A stretch of DNA of 64,000 nt from Dyadobacter jiangsuensis. Lineage in GTDB: Bacteria > Bacteroidota > Bacteroidia > Cytophagales > Spirosomataceae. Both the position numbers and the translations under genes were made by a program. The stretch is from positions 124,001 through 188,000 of the forward strand of contig NZ_PYAS01000016.1 in NCBI RefSeq assembly GCF_003014695.1, in the 5' to 3' direction. The notes under the pieces were generated by a model. The model did not search any database. It was not told the DNA's origin and saw nothing but the letters and a program-made list of their open reading frames with translations. Below, in pieces: positions 1 to 8,550 of the stretch (position 1 is its first letter; each line of letters begins with the position of its first letter).

Positions 1-897
1 ACTTTTCTCAATATTTTCATCAACATCCTGCATTACTATATTACCAATCCGCTCATGTACCGCGCGGTGGGCAAATCGGTGCCGCTGGAAAACTACCTGT
101 TTTCGTTCTTCATTGCCTACACTGCAAGTTTTGGTCAATACCTGCTCCTTGTGGTGGGCTTTAACAAGGTATCCTACATTTATCGTTACCAGGAACTGAA
201 ACAGCAGAATTTCGAGACTGAACTGCACAACGAGCAGCTGCGCGGGCAACTGGCGAATGCACAGCTGCAATCGCTGAAAATGCAGCTCAATCCGCATTTT
301 CTTTTCAATACGCTGCATAGTGTGGTTAGCCTGATGGTTAAAAACGATATCCGCAAAGCCACACTCATGATCACCACCCTCAGCGACCTGCTGCGTGCGG
401 TACTCGTGAACCAGTCGGCCGATTTCATTCCTTTGCAGGAGGAACTGCAACTTACCCGGCAATACCTCGACATCCAGCAAATCCGTTTCCAGGACCGTCT
501 GAAAGTCGAATACCGCATCGATCCGGCGTCCGAACTTTACCCGGTCCCCCAGCTCATCCTGCAACCGATCGTGGAGAACTCCATTACACACGGCATTTCC
601 GACCTTACCACCAACGCGCTCGTCCGCATTACGAGCGCCGTAACGGCCGCGGGCATGCAGGTAACGGTTTACGACAACGGCCTCGGTGCCGCATCGCGGA
701 AATCGTCGAAAGGAATGGGACTCGGATTGCAAAATACCTTGCTGAGGCTCCAACAAGCCTACGGCGCAAACGCCCGCCTGGAATTTGACCAGCCGACTGG
801 CGGAGGTACGGCGGTAACGCTGTTTTTTGACGGCCGACCGCCGACGGCAGACCGCCGAAAGGCCGGTACTGAGGTGGGTGCGGAAAATAGACCATAG
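1..897 (+). CDS. LytS-type sensor histidine kinase, 5'-truncated by window edge
   Basis: The frame is open from base 1, so the start lies upstream; 298 residues are visible. It carries membrane-spanning sequence, a coiled-coil linker, and the His_kinase (PF06580) block LNPHFLFN with the phospho-acceptor His encoded near base 295. A HATPase region follows with an N-box (PIVENSITHG) and a G-box (DNGLGA...GMGLGLQNT). The family autophosphorylates and passes phosphate to a LytTR regulator, which follows at 1012. The last 20 or so residues (from DGRPPTADRR) are Arg/Pro-rich and encoded by GC-rich repeats that continue past the stop, so the tail looks repeat-derived rather than part of the kinase fold. 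Confidence 0.93.
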   Translation, partial: TFLNIFINILHYYITNPLMYRAVGKSVPLENYLFSFFIAYTASFGQYLLLVVGFNKVSYIYRYQELKQQNFETELHNEQLRGQLANAQLQSLKMQLNPHFLFNTLHSVVSLMVKNDIRKATLMITTLSDLLRAVLVNQSADFIPLQEELQLTRQYLDIQQIRFQDRLKVEYRIDPASELYPVPQLILQPIVENSITHGISDLTTNALVRITSAVTAAGMQVTVYDNGLGAASRKSSKGMGLGLQNTLLRLQQAYGANARLEFDQPTGGGTAVTLFFDGRPPTADRRKAGTEVGAENRP

Positions 898-964
898 ACC
901 GCCGACCGCCGAAAGGCCTGCGCTGAGATGTACATAGAAGACGGACGATCGGCGGTCGGCGGTC
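897..964. repeat. Perfect 16-bp inverted repeat between lytS-like and lytTR-like genes
   Basis: GACCGCCGACCGCCGA at 897-912 is exactly complementary to 949-964, with a loop of about 36 nt. Degenerate copies of the same GACCGCCGA unit also lie inside the 3' end of the kinase gene (836-870) and at 966-980. The hairpin would sit in the intercistronic mRNA. It may modulate downstream expression or be a repeat expansion or insertion; there is no T-run, so it is not a standard terminator. Confidence 0.7.
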
Positions 965-1011
965 AGTCGTCGGCGGTCAAAACAACAATCACCAAACACC
1001 CCAAAGAAACC

Positions 1012-1779
1012 ATGAAATACCGCTGCCTGATCATCGATGACGAAATGCTGGCAAGGGACGTAATCAAGACTTTTGTACAGCATGATCATTCCATTGAAAT
1101 CACCGACGAGGCCGCCAATGGCCCGGAAGCGGTGGTGAAAATACTCCAACACCGGCCCGACGTCATTTTTCTGGATATTCAAATGCCCGAACTCGACGGT
1201 TTCGAGGTGCTGCGCGAAGTGTGGCCGCATCATCAGCCCTTCGTTGTGTTCACCACTGCATTCGACCAATATGCGCTCCGTGCCTTCGAAGTGAATGCGA
1301 TCGACTATTTGCTCAAACCCTTTGACGAAATCCGCTTCCATCAGTCGCTTGGGCGGTTGAAAGAACGGCTTAGCCAAAAGTCGCAGCCTCGGATCGAGGA
1401 ATTGGTCAATAGCCTCCTGCGCGACCAGAAGGAGGAAAACTACCTGCAAAGGCTGCTGGTTAAAGAAGCCGGTAAAATGTACCTGGTTAAAACGGACGAC
1501 ATCACGCACTTCTCGGCCGATGGCAACTACATATCCGTTTACACCGCTCAGAAAAAGATTTACACGATTTACGAGAGCCTTGGCAGCCTCGAAAACCGCC
1601 TCGACCCGGCGATCATGATCCGCGTAGGCCGCTCGAACATCGTCAATATGAACTTCATTTCCGAACTTGAAACCTACTTCAACGGGGAGTATATCATTCA
1701 TTTATCCACCGGCGAAAAAGTGAAATGGACACGTGGCTACCGCGATAATATCAAGGCTTTCATCACCAAAATGGGTTAG
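1012..1779 (+). CDS. LytTR-family response regulator
   Basis: 255 aa. Receiver domain at about 1-120 with acidic pocket D9/D10, phospho-acceptor D55 in FLDIQMPELDGF, the switch Thr in FTTAFD and Lys in LLKPFD. A LytTR DNA-binding domain spans about 150-250 (ISVYTAQKKIYTIYESLGSLE, then RVGRSNIVNMNFI). The start at 1012 is chosen because MKYRCLIIDDE is the canonical receiver N-terminus; the open frame back to 928 only reads GC-rich repeat. It is the expected cytoplasmic partner of the kinase ending at 897, from which the inverted repeat separates it. Confidence 0.95.
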   Translation: MKYRCLIIDDEMLARDVIKTFVQHDHSIEITDEAANGPEAVVKILQHRPDVIFLDIQMPELDGFEVLREVWPHHQPFVVFTTAFDQYALRAFEVNAIDYLLKPFDEIRFHQSLGRLKERLSQKSQPRIEELVNSLLRDQKEENYLQRLLVKEAGKMYLVKTDDITHFSADGNYISVYTAQKKIYTIYESLGSLENRLDPAIMIRVGRSNIVNMNFISELETYFNGEYIIHLSTGEKVKWTRGYRDNIKAFITKMG

Positions 1780-1968
1780 CCTGCCGATACGGTTCACGAT
1801 TTGAAATGCACGCTTTAAATAATAAAAAGTCCAGATCAGACATTTTTCGTACCCATTTCAACGATTTCGAGTACAAATTTGTCAGACAAGATAGCTTCCT
1901 TCCCCAGGCGGGCAGCCACCGGCCGGACAGCTATCCCCGACATTTAACTCTCATTAAATCCGTTAGCC

Positions 1969-2349
1969 ATGCTCTTCAAATCTACCACCAACCTAACCTC
2001 AGCGGTATCGGCCGCGCTCCATCACCATAAGGCGCAGCGCCAGGCCATGTTGATCGTTGCCTTTGTGGCGGCGCTCATTCTTTGGAAATTGTACACCGGC
2101 CTGGTCCCGGCCAGCCATGCAGATGCATGCTCCTCTCCTACGGAAACTTCCACCGACGACCAGAAAATGGCCGGTATGAAATGGAGCTACGACGAACTCG
2201 CCCATAAACTGATCATCGAAAACACCGATCTCGCCTATGCCGAAATCGGCGAAGGATTCACAAAAGGAATTGGCCGGGCCCTGAACAAGGTTACCCGGCA
2301 GGGCATTGCCCGGCAAAATTCCGGCAAGCGGGTGTTAGTCAATTTGTAA
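1969..2349 (+). CDS. Small single-pass membrane protein, unknown function
   Basis: 126 aa with no recognisable family. One hydrophobic segment (about 27-46, MLIVAFVAALILWKLYTGLV) follows a basic, His-rich N-terminus. The C-terminal half is polar and could face outside or the cytoplasm. Its end overlaps the end of the convergent oxidoreductase gene by 11 bp. The frame is intact and the N-terminus is membrane-protein-like, but a shorter or non-coding interpretation is possible. Confidence 0.5.
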   Translation: MLFKSTTNLTSAVSAALHHHKAQRQAMLIVAFVAALILWKLYTGLVPASHADACSSPTETSTDDQKMAGMKWSYDELAHKLIIENTDLAYAEIGEGFTKGIGRALNKVTRQGIARQNSGKRVLVNL

Positions 2350-3328
2350 TACGCACCACCAGCTTGCCCGTTACATGGCCTCGCTCCATTTCTTCATGCG
2401 CGTGAGCGAGGTCATGCCAATCGTAAATTTTCGATACGTGCGGACGTAGTTGCCCGCGTTCCGCCATTTCTACCAGCTTTTGTAATACTTGTCCCTGGCG
2501 ATTAACCTGATCACCAGTGCTCCCCACTCCGCCCATAAACTGGTAACTCAGTGTGATGTTCTTCAACAACAGCCGATAGCCTTGCTGCTCGTCTACCGCG
2601 ACTGGTAGTATCGTGCAAATGTGGCCGCTATGCGCCGCATAATCGAGGCAACGGGCGAAGCATTCCGTTCCGGCATTGTCCATGATCAAACCTGCACCCT
2701 GGCCGTCGGTAATGTCCATAATAGCGGCGGCGATATCTGTTTCGCGGTAGTTCAAAACGTGGTCGGCTCCGAGTTCGTGCGTACAATATTCCAGCGATTC
2801 CCGGCGACTCGCGGTGGTGATCACCTTGCATCCTGCATTTTTGGCGAGTTGAATGGCCAGGTGTCCTACCCCGCCCGCGCCGGCGTGAATCACAACCCAG
2901 TCACCCCGCCGGGCCCGCAGCCGGTCGAACAGCGCCTCGTAGGCGGTAATCCCCACCAACGGTATGGCGGCGCCTGCCTCATCCGCGAGCCTGCCTGCCC
3001 TAGCGCAGGAACGATAATCGATTGCGACGTACTCCGCATTAGCGCCGTTCCGGAACGGCGTCGGTGACCCGATTACCCTGTCGCCGATTTCGAAACCCGT
3101 TACATCCCGACCCTTTTCAACCACCATACCGCAAACGTCAAAACCGAGCGTAAGCGGAAAGTTCCGGGGAACCGAAGCCTTGCTGCGTATGCGGCAATCG
3201 AGCGGGTTAACACTGGTTGTCAATACTTTTAGAATGAGGTCGTTTGGGGTCGGAACCAGATCGCCGACCTGCTGCAACGCGAACACTTCGGCTGCCGGCC
3301 CATGGGCCGTAATTACATTTGCTTTCAT
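2339..3328 (-). CDS. MDR-family NAD(P)H-dependent alcohol dehydrogenase/quinone reductase
   Basis: 329 aa, usual length for the zinc-independent quinone oxidoreductase branch of the medium-chain dehydrogenases. The N-terminal GroES-like domain has TSVNPLDCRIRSK and GFDVCGMVVEKG. The Rossmann dinucleotide-binding motif is HAGAGGVGHLAIQLAK at about 144-159. The structural-zinc Cys cluster of true alcohol dehydrogenases is absent, so a cytosolic NADPH-dependent enone or quinone reductase is likely. It lies 64 bp behind the AraC gene on the same strand and is a plausible target of it. Confidence 0.88.
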   Translation of the reverse strand: MKANVITAHGPAAEVFALQQVGDLVPTPNDLILKVLTTSVNPLDCRIRSKASVPRNFPLTLGFDVCGMVVEKGRDVTGFEIGDRVIGSPTPFRNGANAEYVAIDYRSCARAGRLADEAGAAIPLVGITAYEALFDRLRARRGDWVVIHAGAGGVGHLAIQLAKNAGCKVITTASRRESLEYCTHELGADHVLNYRETDIAAAIMDITDGQGAGLIMDNAGTECFARCLDYAAHSGHICTILPVAVDEQQGYRLLLKNITLSYQFMGGVGSTGDQVNRQGQVLQKLVEMAERGQLRPHVSKIYDWHDLAHAHEEMERGHVTGKLVVRITN

Positions 3329-3392
3329 AGATTGGATCTTTTAGGCAAATGTCGGGGCAGAGCCGTCAGCGGTATTTGCGCCCAAGGGAGCG

Positions 3393-4334
3393 TTATTTGC
3401 CCAAACGGGAGTTTTTGAATGTCAGGGGTCGGGCCGCGGTCGGTCGGGCCGCGGTCGGTCGGGCCGCGGTCGGCCTAACCTTGTATTTTCTCAAAAAAGC
3501 ATTGGAAAACGCAGCCGCGCTCTCATATCCGCATTGCAGCGCAACTTCCGAAACATCCAAACTCGTCTCTACCAGTAAATTTGCGGCGCGTTCGAGTCGA
3601 AGGTCGCATTGATATTGAAAAACAGAAGTGCGCATTTGTTCCCGGAAGAGCTGTTTAAGGCAAAAACTGTTGGTACCTGCCAGCCTGGACAGCTCGGCGA
3701 TCGTCAGATAGCGCTCAGCGCGATGAATATGCCAGACCGCCTCTTCCAGAATAGCTTCTCCGCGGGTACGCGGGATACGCGGAAGCACGTGCGACGCGAG
3801 GTTGAAAAGCTGTTCGGTAATGAGCTTTTCCTGAAACAGGCTGAGTAACCCCTGATTTTCCCGCGAGACATTTTTCAGCTGCAAAAATGCCTGCGCGCAA
3901 TCGGCCGTCAGGTTCATTACCGGTAATTCTTTTTCAAAAACGGCAGGAGCATCACGTTGCAGCATTGCGATGTGCGTGTCGGAGAGGTGCATATGAATCA
4001 CTTTGAAAGCCGTGTCAGCCGGCAACGCAGCCTGGTAGGGCTCCTCCTCGGTCCGGTAGAACACTGCCTGGCCTGTCCGGAAACTGTATTCCCTCGAACG
4101 CTTCGGCAACGATTTTGACTCACCGGCAATACAGAGCACCATTTTGTAAAAACTCGCTTCATAACCAACATTTAATGTATGTGCCGCATTTGTCTGAAAG
4201 TCAAACCAATGTACACCTTCCGTTAAAGCACCTTCCGACTGCTCATAATGGCGGTAAAGCGCCCGGCCTGTAAAAACCGGAGCGGGTTTTCCGGGAAAAA
4301 GCGGTTCATTCTGATAGGAAATCCTCATGATCAC
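3393..4334 (-). CDS. AraC-family transcriptional regulator with repeat-encoded tail
   Basis: 313 aa. An N-terminal sensing region is followed by a C-terminal AraC/XylS domain: first HTH around YLTIAELSRLAGTNSFCLKQLF, second around VSEVALQCGYESAAAFSNAF, then the FLRKYKVRPTAAR end typical of the family. After that point the protein continues with two more RPTAA pentapeptides plus PLTFKNSRLGK, encoded by a 15-bp tandem repeat. Family members normally end near the first RPTAAR, so the extension is abnormal and may vary in length. It probably controls the oxidoreductase downstream. Confidence 0.92.
   Translation of the reverse strand: MIMRISYQNEPLFPGKPAPVFTGRALYRHYEQSEGALTEGVHWFDFQTNAAHTLNVGYEASFYKMVLCIAGESKSLPKRSREYSFRTGQAVFYRTEEEPYQAALPADTAFKVIHMHLSDTHIAMLQRDAPAVFEKELPVMNLTADCAQAFLQLKNVSRENQGLLSLFQEKLITEQLFNLASHVLPRIPRTRGEAILEEAVWHIHRAERYLTIAELSRLAGTNSFCLKQLFREQMRTSVFQYQCDLRLERAANLLVETSLDVSEVALQCGYESAAAFSNAFLRKYKVRPTAARPTAARPTAARPLTFKNSRLGK
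3428..3472. repeat. 15-bp perfect tandem repeat, three copies, in frame
   Basis: GTCGGGCCGCGGTCG is repeated three times without mismatch inside the 3' end of the AraC gene. On the minus strand each unit encodes RPTAA, so copy-number change by slippage would keep the frame and alter only tail length. Confidence 0.9.
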
Positions 4335-4392
4335 TCACATTTCGATTCCTGCAAAATAAAAAACGCTCCCGAAAAACCCGCCCGACGAGTTA

Positions 4393-7300
4393 TTAATAGG
4401 CTGCTTCCAGCTCAGTTTCTTCCACGGTTGCCTTTTGCTCCACCTTTGGCGGCAACAGCTTGTACATCACCGGCGTCACCAGACGCGATAGCAACGTTGA
4501 GCTGATCAACCCGCCGATCAGCACCAATGCCAATGGAGAATACAAGGCGCTATATTCGATCACGAGCGGCAATAACCCGCCGATCGCGGTCATGGAAGTA
4601 AGTAGTATCGGCACGAAACGGATTTCCCCGGCTTCGATAATGGCTTCCTCGATGCTCTTGCCCTGCTCACGAAGCTGGTTGGTGAAATCGACTACCAGCA
4701 GCGAGTTCTTCACTTCAATCCCTACCAGTGCGATGAAACCGATCGTGGCCGTAAAAGACAGCGTTTCGCCCGTCAGGAAGAGCATTGCGAGCCCACCCAC
4801 GATACCCAGCGGGATCACCGACAGCACGATGAGAATGCTTTTGAAGGTTTTGAATTCCAATATCAGCACCCCCAGGAAACCGAAAACGGTAATGAGTATG
4901 ATCAAACCTAATCCGCCGAAACTCTCCTCCTGGCTCTCCTTTTCGCCGGCAACCGTGAAATGCTGCCCTTTTTCAAATTTGAACTGGTTGAGCTTCGCCG
5001 TAATGTCGTCGTTCATTTTCTGGACATTGTAGCCCGGTTTGGTGAATGCCGAAACAGTTACGTACCGGTCCTTGTCGTAGTGCCGGATCTGGTTCGGCGA
5101 GCTTTCCATTTCAATGGTCGCGATGTTTTTCAAAGGAATGCTTGCACCTGCTGCGGACGTTACATACAGTTTGTCAAAAACACTGTAATCCTGAATGGCT
5201 GCGTTGCGCGGCACCGACACATTGATATTGTAGCTATCCGCCTTACCCACATCTTCCCGGAAAGTGGCCACGTTCAGCCCGGCAGCCCCCAGCCGCACCG
5301 TACGATCGATGTCGGCCGAGGAAATGCCCAGCGTTCCGGCTTTCTGTTTATTGATGTTGATGCGTAAGTCGGTCGGTTGTACCAGCAACGGGTTGTTGAC
5401 GTAAATGGTACCTTCGGTTTTGGTAAGCAGGTCGGCTACACGGAAGGCAGTTTTGCGCAAGTCTTCCAGGTTTTCACCATAAATACGATAGGCCAGCGGC
5501 GCTTCGATCAACGGGCCTTGTTCAAAGTCTTTGACCTTGATCTCGGCGCCTGGGTAGCGTTCCAGCTTTTTGCGCAGCTTTTCAATTACTGCCACCTTTT
5601 CTTCGGTTTCGAGCCCCTCTACCTGCACGAAAATCTCGGCAAAGTTTTCGCTCTCATTCCGCTGCACTACATTATAATACACCCTTGGATTACCCTTGCC
5701 CACGTTGGTCGCAAAGGAAGTAATGAGCGGCTCCTGTTTTAGAATGCCTTCCACATAGCGCGCGATCTCGTTCGTCTTTTTGAGGTTGGTTCCTTGCGGC
5801 GTTTCAATGTCGATCAGGAACATCGGCTTCTCCGATTTCGGGAAAAGACTGTTACCAATGAGCGGCACCAATGCCAGCGAACCGACGAATATCAAACCGG
5901 CAATCGCCAATGTGGTTTTAGGCCAATGCAATGCGCGGTCGAGTACGCTGCCATAAGTTTTGTGAATGCCCTTTTTCATTCCGCGCAGCAGCCAGTTGCC
6001 ATCTTCCGAAGCGTGCGGTTTCAGGATTACGCTCGACAGGAACGGCACCACGGTCAGCGATACGAGCATCGATGCAAACACCGTTGTAATCACCGACATC
6101 GGCAAACTTCGGATAAAATCGCCCGCGCCCTCGGGCAGGAATACCAGCGGAAGGAAGGCAAAGATCAGCAGGATCGTACACCCCACCACAGCGAGGCCGA
6201 TTTGCGACGAGGCCTGAATGGCCGCCTGCACCTTACCGTAACCCATCCGCAAGTAGCGCTCGATGTTTTCCACGACCACAATGCTGTCGTCCACCAGGAT
6301 GCCCAACGCTACGATCATCCCGACAATGCTGAGCTGGTTGATATTGTAGCCCAGCAGGTTCATCATCGTGAGGCCGATCGCCAGCGAAAGCGGGATCGAG
6401 ATCATCACCACGAGCGACGCCCGTGTACCGAGCGGCAGCAATGTGAGCAATACGAGTAAAATGGCTATTCCAAAATCCCGTGCAAAATGCGATAACCGGG
6501 TATCCACACTGGTGGCCTGATCGAAAACCTTGATCATTTCGATGTTTGAAGGCAATGTTTTTTGAAATTCCGCTACTACCGGCTCCACCTGATCGCGCAC
6601 GGAAATGATGTTTTCGCCTTCTTTCTGGCTCACATTCACAAAGCTGCACCGGAAGCCGTTCAGCCGGGTAATGTGCGTTTCGTCCTCATAACCCATTCTC
6701 ACATCGGCCACGTCTTTGAGATACACAATCTTGCCGTCGGAACGTGACACCACGGTATTGGCCACCTCGTCGAGCGTACGGTAACTGCCGCTTGTTTTGA
6801 TGTTCAGCTTTTTGGTAGCCATACTAATGCTCCCGCCGGGAATATTCACGCCCTCGCTTTGCAATGCCCCCACGATCTGGTCCTGGGTGAGCCGCTGCTG
6901 CGCGATCTTCTGCAAGTTCAGGCTCACATTCACCTGTGGTTCGGGAATGCCCGAGTACTCTACCTTTTTCAGCGTTTTGATCTTTTCCAGCCGCTCCTTG
7001 AAATCCTTCGAATACTTTTTCAACTGCGTGTAAGTCGCATTCTCGCTGATGAGCGCATATTGGTAAATGCTTACGTCGGACGGGATTTGTTTGTTGATGC
7101 GGATGTCGGCAATATCTGCCGGGAGCTGCGAGCGCAATGCGTTGATCTCACGGACTACTTCCTGGTACTTATCGTCCGGATCGGAGCTGTATTTGTAAAT
7201 CACCTGCATCACGGCCAGACCGTCGCGGATGTCGGTGATAACGTGCTTCATATCGTCGAGTTCATTGATCTTCTTCTCCATCGGGTCCACCACCAGCTGC

Positions 7301-7479
7301 TCCATGTCTTTGGGATTAGCGCCGGGGTATACCACCACCACGGTAAACTGCGGCGGGTGAATGTCGGGGTCCTCGCTGCGCGGCATGGTGAAGAGCGAAT
7401 ACAGCCCCAGCGCCAGCACACCCAGGAATATCACCAGCGTAAACTGGTAATTCTTGACTGCAAATTCAGGTAATTTCAT
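4393..7479 (-). CDS. RND efflux permease (AcrB/HAE-like)
   Basis: 1028 aa, full length for an inner-membrane RND pump. First TM at about 11-30, then a large periplasmic loop (YPGANPKDMEQLVVDPMEKK), TM2-6 with the proton-relay Asp pair in IVALGILVDDSIVVVENI, a second periplasmic loop, and TM8-12 (EVKNSLLVVDFTNQLREQGK). It exports substrates with the adaptor at 7501 and the outer-membrane channel at 8551. It is the last gene of the minus-strand operon (21-bp gap). Substrate cannot be read from sequence; the motifs suit organic compounds better than metals. Confidence 0.95.
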   Translation of the reverse strand: MKLPEFAVKNYQFTLVIFLGVLALGLYSLFTMPRSEDPDIHPPQFTVVVVYPGANPKDMEQLVVDPMEKKINELDDMKHVITDIRDGLAVMQVIYKYSSDPDDKYQEVVREINALRSQLPADIADIRINKQIPSDVSIYQYALISENATYTQLKKYSKDFKERLEKIKTLKKVEYSGIPEPQVNVSLNLQKIAQQRLTQDQIVGALQSEGVNIPGGSISMATKKLNIKTSGSYRTLDEVANTVVSRSDGKIVYLKDVADVRMGYEDETHITRLNGFRCSFVNVSQKEGENIISVRDQVEPVVAEFQKTLPSNIEMIKVFDQATSVDTRLSHFARDFGIAILLVLLTLLPLGTRASLVVMISIPLSLAIGLTMMNLLGYNINQLSIVGMIVALGILVDDSIVVVENIERYLRMGYGKVQAAIQASSQIGLAVVGCTILLIFAFLPLVFLPEGAGDFIRSLPMSVITTVFASMLVSLTVVPFLSSVILKPHASEDGNWLLRGMKKGIHKTYGSVLDRALHWPKTTLAIAGLIFVGSLALVPLIGNSLFPKSEKPMFLIDIETPQGTNLKKTNEIARYVEGILKQEPLITSFATNVGKGNPRVYYNVVQRNESENFAEIFVQVEGLETEEKVAVIEKLRKKLERYPGAEIKVKDFEQGPLIEAPLAYRIYGENLEDLRKTAFRVADLLTKTEGTIYVNNPLLVQPTDLRININKQKAGTLGISSADIDRTVRLGAAGLNVATFREDVGKADSYNINVSVPRNAAIQDYSVFDKLYVTSAAGASIPLKNIATIEMESSPNQIRHYDKDRYVTVSAFTKPGYNVQKMNDDITAKLNQFKFEKGQHFTVAGEKESQEESFGGLGLIILITVFGFLGVLILEFKTFKSILIVLSVIPLGIVGGLAMLFLTGETLSFTATIGFIALVGIEVKNSLLVVDFTNQLREQGKSIEEAIIEAGEIRFVPILLTSMTAIGGLLPLVIEYSALYSPLALVLIGGLISSTLLSRLVTPVMYKLLPPKVEQKATVEETELEAAY

Positions 7480-7500
7480 GGTCTTTGCGGTTGAAACAGG

Positions 7501-8544
7501 TTACTGAACTACTTTAATCACCGATCCCTCGGCCAGATAAGCCGATCCCTCGCGGATTACCCGTGCGCCGGCGTCTATCCCCGCGAGGATAAATGCCTTA
7601 TCGCCCTCAAGAAACGCAATCTTCACGCGCTTCTTCTGCGCCCGGTTGCCATCCGCCACGAACACGAATGCGCTGTCGTTCTCCCCTTCGATCAATGCGT
7701 CGACGGGAACGGAAACCATGCTGGTTTTTTCTTTAGGGTAAACCTGCACTTTGGCAAAAAGGCCGCTGGCGAGCTTGGCAGCTGCTTTGTCGAGCGTAAT
7801 TTCAGCCTGGTAAAGTCCCGACACCGGGTCGCTCACCTGCGCGAGGGTTTTAATTTTGCCTGTGAATGTCTGGGGGTATGCATCGAAATGCACCTCCGCT
7901 TTTTCACCACCTTTCAGCCGGGCCCAGTCCTTGTCGGTAAGGCCGCATTTCACGACCCAGTCGCCGCTGCTCGTGCTGCTGATGTGCAGAATGGGCGTAC
8001 CACCTTGTACCTGCTCTCCGGCATTCTGCAATTTCTGCATCACCACGCCATCCGCAGTGGAGAAAATTTTCGTTTGAGACAAATTGAATTTGACAATATC
8101 CAGCTGCTTTTCGGCAACTATCAATGCGGTTTGGGTATTTTCCAGCTGTTCCTTGGTAGCAACGCTGTCGCGGTAGAGGTTCTGCACGCGGCGGGCATCT
8201 CGCTGGGCTTTCAGGAAGTTTTCTTCGGCCTGGCCCATTTGCGCGGCGATTTCAGTGGTATTAAGCGTCGCCAGAAGCTGTCCTTTACGCACCTTATCAC
8301 CTTCTTTGACCAGAATATCCCTGATAATACCGCCAATCTTGAATGATAAACGCGCTTCGTTTTCGGAACCGAGCAAGCCGGATGTTTCCACGGCCTGCGC
8401 CTGGGTCAATGCGGCAGAACTGATCACTTTTACCGGAATCGTGTCGTCGGTCTGCTCCGGCTTCTTTTCTTCTTTACAGGCGGCGGTCAGGAGCGCGGCC
8501 GCGAGCACGTAGGCATATATAATGGGATGTGTTGTAGCTTTCAT
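7501..8544 (-). CDS. RND periplasmic adaptor lipoprotein (HlyD/AcrA family)
   Basis: 347 aa. The N-terminus is a lipoprotein signal with lipobox LTAAC (Cys23). Then barrel-sandwich (SFKIGGIIRDILVKEGDKVRKGQLLATL), alpha-helical hairpin, the second biotinyl-like half (KIFSTADGVVMQKLQNAGEQV) and beta-barrel domains. It bridges the RND permease at 4393 and the channel at 8551 in the periplasm. It starts 6 bp after the TolC gene ends, so it is co-transcribed. Confidence 0.94.
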   Translation of the reverse strand: MKATTHPIIYAYVLAAALLTAACKEEKKPEQTDDTIPVKVISSAALTQAQAVETSGLLGSENEARLSFKIGGIIRDILVKEGDKVRKGQLLATLNTTEIAAQMGQAEENFLKAQRDARRVQNLYRDSVATKEQLENTQTALIVAEKQLDIVKFNLSQTKIFSTADGVVMQKLQNAGEQVQGGTPILHISSTSSGDWVVKCGLTDKDWARLKGGEKAEVHFDAYPQTFTGKIKTLAQVSDPVSGLYQAEITLDKAAAKLASGLFAKVQVYPKEKTSMVSVPVDALIEGENDSAFVFVADGNRAQKKRVKIAFLEGDKAFILAGIDAGARVIREGSAYLAEGSVIKVVQ

Positions 8545-8550
8545 ATCATG

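Noticed and set aside
1806..2030. 74-aa plus-strand open frame
   Set aside because: It overlaps the better small membrane protein start at 1969 in another frame and has no signal or domain.
3428..3472. CRISPR-like short repeat array
   Set aside because: The repeats are contiguous 15-mers without spacers and encode protein.
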